Shown one piece after another: positions 59,782 through 64,000 of a stretch of DNA of 64,000 nt. The stretch is from Streptomyces sp. Tue6028 (GTDB lineage Bacteria; Actinomycetota; Actinomycetes; Streptomycetales; Streptomycetaceae). The stretch covers positions 186,001 to 250,000 of the forward strand of contig NZ_MLCE01000010.1 of assembly GCF_002300165.1 (NCBI RefSeq), written 5' to 3'. Under the pieces are notes generated by a model. It saw only the letters and a program-made list of their open reading frames with translations, did no database searches and had not been told where the DNA came from. The translations under genes and the position numbers were made by a program. The stretch's first letter is position 1; each line of letters opens with the position of its first letter.

Positions 59782-60819
59782 GTGACGACCTATGACGATC
59801 GAGCGAGCCTTACGGATCTGACCGCCACTGTGGAGCGCGTCCGCAGTTCGGTGGAAGGAGTGATCGAGGGCAAGCCTGAGGTCGTACGGCTTTCGCTGAC
59901 CGTACTGCTCGCCGAGGGGCACCTCCTCATCGAGGATGTCCCGGGCGTCGGCAAGACCATGCTCGCCAAGGCGCTGGCGCGGTCCATCGACTGCTCGGTC
60001 AGGCGTATCCAGTTCACGCCAGACCTGCTGCCCTCGGACATCACGGGTGTGTCCATCTGGGACCAGCAGCGCCGGGACTTCGAGTTCAAGCCCGGAGCGA
60101 TCTTCGCGCAGATCGTGATCGGCGACGAGATCAACCGCGCCTCGCCCAAGACGCAGTCCGCGCTCCTGGAGTCGATGGAGGAGCGGCAGGTCACCATCGA
60201 CGGCCAGACCTACGAACTGCCCAGCCCCTTCATGGTGGTGGCCACGCAGAACCCGGTCGAGATGGAGGGCACGTACCCGCTGCCCGAGGCCCAGCGCGAC
60301 CGCTTCATGGCCCGCGTCTCCATCGGCTACCCCAGCGCGGACGCCGAGCTGCAGATGCTCGACATCCACGGCGGGGTGAACCCGTTGGACGACCTCCAGC
60401 CGGTCGCCCACGCGCACGAGATCGTGAAGCTGATCGACGCCGTCCGCGCCGTCCACGTCGCCGATTCGGTGCGGCGGTACGCCGTGGACCTGGTCGCGGC
60501 CACGCGTACGCACCCGGACCTCAGACTCGGCGCCTCGCCGCGTGCCACGCTGCACCTGCTGCGCGCGGCGAAGGCGTCCGCCGCTCTGAGCGGCCGGGAG
60601 TTCGCGCTGCCGGACGACGTCCAGGCGCTCGCCGTGGCGGTCCTGGCCCACCGCCTGCTGCCCACGGCCCAGGCGCAGTTGAACCGCCGCACCTCCGAGC
60701 AGGTCGTCCTGGAGATCCTGCAGCGCATCCCCGTGCCCGCGGCTCCCCAGCAGCAGGCCGGCTTCACGATGGGCCGGGGCGCGCCCGCCTACGGCCAGCA
60801 GCCGCCGCGGAGGCTGTGA
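59782..60819 (+). CDS. MoxR family AAA+ ATPase
   Basis: A 345-residue AAA+ protein. Walker A is DVPGVGKTMLAK, Walker B IVIGDEINRAS, sensor 1 VVATQNPVEMEGTYPLPEAQRDRF, sensor 2 near LGASPRATLHLLRAAK. The C-terminal lid follows. MoxR proteins are chaperones or metal-insertion factors for partner VWA/DUF58 proteins, and here the DUF58 gene follows at once. GTG at 59782 has GGAGGG a few bases upstream. Confidence 0.96.
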   Translation: MTTYDDRASLTDLTATVERVRSSVEGVIEGKPEVVRLSLTVLLAEGHLLIEDVPGVGKTMLAKALARSIDCSVRRIQFTPDLLPSDITGVSIWDQQRRDFEFKPGAIFAQIVIGDEINRASPKTQSALLESMEERQVTIDGQTYELPSPFMVVATQNPVEMEGTYPLPEAQRDRFMARVSIGYPSADAELQMLDIHGGVNPLDDLQPVAHAHEIVKLIDAVRAVHVADSVRRYAVDLVAATRTHPDLRLGASPRATLHLLRAAKASAALSGREFALPDDVQALAVAVLAHRLLPTAQAQLNRRTSEQVVLEILQRIPVPAAPQQQAGFTMGRGAPAYGQQPPRRL

Positions 60820-62183
60820 TGACGCAAGGGGGGACGGGGCCCGCCGCCGAGGAGGACAAGGGCGGGCTGCGCACGGCGCTCGCCGGGCTCACGACCCGCG
60901 GACGCTCCTTCCTGGCCGCCGGCGTCGCCGCCGCGATCTGCGCGTACGTCCTGGGGCAGAGCGATCTGCTCCGGGTCGGACTGCTCCTCGCGGTCCTCCC
61001 GCTGGTGTGCGCCACCGTGCTGTACCGCACCCGCTACCGCGTCGCGGGAAGCCGTCGGCTCTCCCCCGGCAGGGTGCCCGCGGGTTCCGAGGCCCGGGTC
61101 CATCTGCGGATGGACAACGTCTCGCGGCTGCCCACCGGACTGCTGATGCTCCAGGACCGGGTGCCGTACGTGCTCGGGCCGCGGCCCCGGTTCGTCCTGG
61201 ACCGGGTGGAGGCGGGAGGCCGCCGCGAGGTGTCCTACCGCGTGCGCTCGGACCTTCGTGGCCGCTATCCGCTGGGTCCACTGCAACTGCGGCTCACGGA
61301 TCCGTTCGGGATGTGCGAGCTGACCCGCTCCTTCTCGACGTACGACACCCTGACGGTCATCCCGCGCGTGGAGGCTCTGCCGCCGGTCCGCCTGACCGGT
61401 GAGGCGAAGGGGTACGGCGACGGACGGCAGCGCTCGCTGGCCCTGGCGGGCGAGGACGACATCATCCCGCGCGGCTATCGCTACGGCGACGATCTGCGCC
61501 GGGTGCACTGGCGGCTGACCGCGCGCTACGGCGAGTTGATGGTCCGTCGCGAGGAACAGCCCCAGCGCTCCCGTTGCACGGTGCTGCTCGACACCCGCGG
61601 CGTCGCCTTCCAGGGCGCGGGCCCCGACTCGGCTTTCGAGTGGGCCGTCTCCGGCACCGCCTCCGCCTTGGTCCACATGCTCGAACGGGGCTTTTCGGTG
61701 AGGCTGTTGACCGACACCGGCAGCTCGGTGCCCGGCGAGGGCGCCGACGGTTTCGCGGGCGCCAGCCAGGAGTCGGCGGACGCGGCCGGGATGATGATGG
61801 ACACCCTCGCGGTCATCGACCACTCGGACGGCACGGGCCTGTCCCGCGCCTACGACGTGCTGCGCGGGGGGAACGAAGGACTGCTGATCGCCTTCCTCGG
61901 CGATCTGGACGAGGAACAGGCCGGCGTGCTCGGCAGGATGCGTCAGCGCAGCGGCGGGGCGGTCGCCTTCCTGCTGGACAGCGAGTCCTGGGGGCGGGAA
62001 CCGACCGATGTGGCCGGGCCGTTGGACAGGGGTGAGGACCGGCTGCGCATGCTGCGCGAGGCGGGGTGGACCGCGGTGACGGTGCCGCGCGGCGCCCAAC
62101 TGGCCGACCTGTGGCGGGAGGCGGACCGTCAGCGCACGCATGTGGCGTCGACGGGGAGTACAGCGGGGGGTGGTGGCTCATGA
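60819..62183 (+). CDS. DUF58 membrane-associated protein
   Basis: A 454-residue protein with two membrane helices near the N-terminus (SFLAAGVAAAICAYVLG and LRVGLLLAVLPLVCATVL), a beta-rich region and the DUF58/VWA-like core: PRGYRYGDDLRRVHWRLTARYGELMVRREE. ATG at 60819 shares bases with the MoxR stop (TGATG); GTG at 60816 is possible. It works presumably with MoxR and the transglutaminase downstream. Confidence 0.94.
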   Translation: MTQGGTGPAAEEDKGGLRTALAGLTTRGRSFLAAGVAAAICAYVLGQSDLLRVGLLLAVLPLVCATVLYRTRYRVAGSRRLSPGRVPAGSEARVHLRMDNVSRLPTGLLMLQDRVPYVLGPRPRFVLDRVEAGGRREVSYRVRSDLRGRYPLGPLQLRLTDPFGMCELTRSFSTYDTLTVIPRVEALPPVRLTGEAKGYGDGRQRSLALAGEDDIIPRGYRYGDDLRRVHWRLTARYGELMVRREEQPQRSRCTVLLDTRGVAFQGAGPDSAFEWAVSGTASALVHMLERGFSVRLLTDTGSSVPGEGADGFAGASQESADAAGMMMDTLAVIDHSDGTGLSRAYDVLRGGNEGLLIAFLGDLDEEQAGVLGRMRQRSGGAVAFLLDSESWGREPTDVAGPLDRGEDRLRMLREAGWTAVTVPRGAQLADLWREADRQRTHVASTGSTAGGGGS

Positions 62184-64000
62184 GCGGGCGAGCGCGACTG
62201 GCACTGTGCGCGGCCGCGGCCACACTGATGGCCTCCTGCGCCCTGCTGCCGCTGGTCGACCCGGCGACCTGGATCTTCCAGGCGGCGTTCCTGCTGGCGG
62301 TGCAGACCGCGGTGGGCGCGCTGACCCGGCGGGTCCCGCTGGCCCGGCCGCTGACCGTGGCGGTGCAGGCACTGGTGACGCTGGCGCTGCTGACCCTGGC
62401 CTTCGCCCGGCAGGAGGCCCTCGCCGGGATCGTTCCGGGGCCCGACGTCTTCCAGCACTTCGGCGACCTGCTCCAGGCGGGCAGCGACGACGTCAGCCGG
62501 TATTCGATCCCGGCGCCGCTGTCCGACGGCATCCGGCTGATGCTGGTCGGCGGCGTCCTGGTGATCGGGCTCGCGGTCGACGCCCTCGCCGCGACGTACC
62601 GCAGCGCGGCACCGGCAGGGCTTCCGCTGCTCGCGCTGTACTCGGTCGCCGCGGGCCTCGCCGGCGGCGGCGCCGCGTGGCTGTGGTTCGTCCTGGCGTC
62701 CGCGGGCTACCTGATGCTGCTGCTCGCCGAAGGCCGTGACCGGCTCTCTCAGTGGGGACGCGTCTTCGGCGGGGCACCCCGTGTCCCGGGCCCGGACTCC
62801 GCGAGCGGCGCCGTCGCGCCCGTCCGCACCGGCCGCCGCATCGGCGCGGTGGCGCTGGGCATCGCCCTGGTGGTACCCCTCGGCCTGCCGGCCCTGGACG
62901 GCGGTCTGCTGGACGCCGCGGGGACGGGTGTGGGCACGGGCACCGGTGGCGGCGGCACGATCTCCGCCGTCAATCCCCTGGTCTCCCTCCGCGACAGCCT
63001 GAACGTGGACCAGGACCGCCAGGTCCTGTCCTATCGCACCAACACCGAGGACACCCAGGACCTGTATCTGCGGATCGTCTCCCTGGACGACTTCGACGGC
63101 ACGGCCTGGAAGCCGGCCCAGCGCCACATCCAGGACGTGCCCGACACCTTCCCGACGCCGATCGGTCTTGGCGGCGACATCCGGCGGGCCTCGATCCAGA
63201 CCCGCATCTCGGCCGCCGACTGGTACGCGCAGGACTGGCTGCCCATGCCGTACCCCGTCAGCAAGGTCGACATCAGCGGCCGCTGGCGGTACGAGCCCGT
63301 GGGCCGCACCCTCGTCGGGGACCACGGGCAGAACACCCGGGGCGCGCAGTATCAGGTCACGAGTCTGGTCGTGCAGCCGACGGCGGAGCAGCTCGCGGAC
63401 GCGCCGGAGCCACCGGGCGCCCTGAAGCGCGAGTTCACCCGGGTTCCCGAGTCGCTGCCCGCCGTGGTGGCGAGGACGGCCCGCCAGGTCACCGAGGGCT
63501 CGACGAACCACTACGAGCAGGCGGTCAAGCTCCAGGACTACTTCGCCGTCAGCGGCAATTTCCGCTACGACACCCAGGTGCAGGTCGGCACGGGGTCCGC
63601 CGCGATCGCCCGCTTCCTGAAGGACAAGGAGGGCTTCTGCGTCCACTTCTCCTTCGCGATGGCCGCGATGGCCAGGACCCTCGGCATACCGGCCCGCGTG
63701 GCGGTGGGCTTCACACCCGGCTCCCCGCAGGCGGACGGCTCGATGTCGGTCGGGCTGCGGGACGCACACGCCTGGCCCGAGCTGTACTTCGAGGGCGTCG
63801 GCTGGACCCGCTTCGAGCCGACGCCGAACCGCGGCACGGTCCCGGAGTACACCCAGGCGGACACACCCGGCACCGATGTTCCGGCCGTCCCGAAGCCCAC
63901 GCTGTCGTCGTCCGCGGCGCCCTCCAGCGCACCGTCGGCGAGCGAGAGCTGCTCGGCCCAGCAGCGGAAGCTGGAGGCCTGCCCGAGCGAGTCGTCCCTC
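62180..64000 (+). CDS. Transglutaminase-like (TgpA-type) membrane protein, C-terminus cut by edge
   Basis: The frame runs from ATG at 62180 (4-base overlap with DUF58, ATGA) to the right edge with no stop; 607 residues are visible. About six N-terminal membrane helices (LALCAAAATLMASCALLPL through GRRIGAVALGIALVVPLGLPAL) lead into an extracytoplasmic region. The transglutaminase core has Cys at about residue 486 (KEGFCVHFSFAMAAM) and His at about 527 (DAHAWPELYFEG); the third acidic residue position reads Glu in GWTRFEPTP. The MoxR-DUF58-transglutaminase trio is a conserved actinobacterial operon of unclear function, possibly protein crosslinking or processing at the cell surface. Confidence 0.93.
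   Translation, partial: MSGRARLALCAAAATLMASCALLPLVDPATWIFQAAFLLAVQTAVGALTRRVPLARPLTVAVQALVTLALLTLAFARQEALAGIVPGPDVFQHFGDLLQAGSDDVSRYSIPAPLSDGIRLMLVGGVLVIGLAVDALAATYRSAAPAGLPLLALYSVAAGLAGGGAAWLWFVLASAGYLMLLLAEGRDRLSQWGRVFGGAPRVPGPDSASGAVAPVRTGRRIGAVALGIALVVPLGLPALDGGLLDAAGTGVGTGTGGGGTISAVNPLVSLRDSLNVDQDRQVLSYRTNTEDTQDLYLRIVSLDDFDGTAWKPAQRHIQDVPDTFPTPIGLGGDIRRASIQTRISAADWYAQDWLPMPYPVSKVDISGRWRYEPVGRTLVGDHGQNTRGAQYQVTSLVVQPTAEQLADAPEPPGALKREFTRVPESLPAVVARTARQVTEGSTNHYEQAVKLQDYFAVSGNFRYDTQVQVGTGSAAIARFLKDKEGFCVHFSFAMAAMARTLGIPARVAVGFTPGSPQADGSMSVGLRDAHAWPELYFEGVGWTRFEPTPNRGTVPEYTQADTPGTDVPAVPKPTLSSSAAPSSAPSASESCSAQQRKLEACPSESSL

Overview
The window is a high-GC actinobacterial chromosome segment, almost certainly from a Streptomyces. 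The grounds are pervasive third-position G/C, many GTG starts, the hisD-C-B-H-priA-F order, a FtsZ that reads almost like the S. coelicolor protein, a DksA-type zinc finger fused to a histone-H1-like tail, and the actinobacterial division order divIVA-yggT-sepF-yggS-pgeF-ftsZ-ftsQ-murG-ftsW-murD-mraY-murF-murE-ftsI-ftsL-rsmH. These assignments rest on reading the sequence and on family knowledge; no database search was run.

Layout. (1) 1-5.6 kb, accessory-looking: a truncated LuxR/LAL-type regulator, a secreted cutinase of the PET-hydrolase type with a GC-rich minisatellite upstream, an MFS exporter, and an ArsR-type repressor with a near-perfect 50-bp palindrome at its promoter. (2) 5.7-11.5 kb: the histidine operon, read leftward as hisD-hisC-hisB-small membrane protein-hisH-priA-Rid protein-hisF, mostly joined by 1- or 4-base overlaps. 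(3) 11.7-20.5 kb: a beta-helix-like membrane protein divergent from hisD, a protein of unknown function, a Lon-N protein, a YbaK deacylase, a 24-residue bL37-like ORF, an ABC exporter operon, a NYN-domain protein and a 59-residue basic/Gln-rich protein. (4) 20.7-35.5 kb: replicative dnaE, a DUF2252 protein, a membrane protein, a DsbA-like thioredoxin-fold protein, Tat-exported PhoD, a dienelactone-hydrolase-like protein, a MscS channel, a Na+/H+ antiporter, a GNAT, an RluD-type pseudouridine synthase and lspA. (5) 35.6-40.7 kb: the H1/DksA fusion and ileS, which is preceded by a T-box leader and encodes an IleRS with the altered GxHH signature. (6) 40.7-58.5 kb: polar growth, division and peptidoglycan precursor genes, all leftward. 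(7) 58.9-64 kb, rightward: a beta-carbonic anhydrase, then a MoxR-DUF58-transglutaminase operon cut by the right edge.

How the genes work together. The his block makes histidine; PriA also supplies the TrpF step in Streptomyces. The division block couples UDP-MurNAc-peptide synthesis (MurE, MurF, MurD), lipid I and II formation (MraY, MurG), polymerisation and crosslinking (FtsW, FtsI), the divisome scaffold (FtsZ, SepF, FtsQ, FtsL) and tip growth (DivIVA). ileS expression is probably set by tRNA-Ile charging through the T-box.

No CRISPR array, transposase, prophage, rRNA or tRNA gene was seen. Most of the window is conserved core chromosome. The best leads are the PETase-like cutinase with its upstream repeat array, the GxHH IleRS under T-box control, the ArsR palindrome, the H1-DksA fusion, the Rid protein and small ORF embedded in the his operon, and the two tiny basic proteins.
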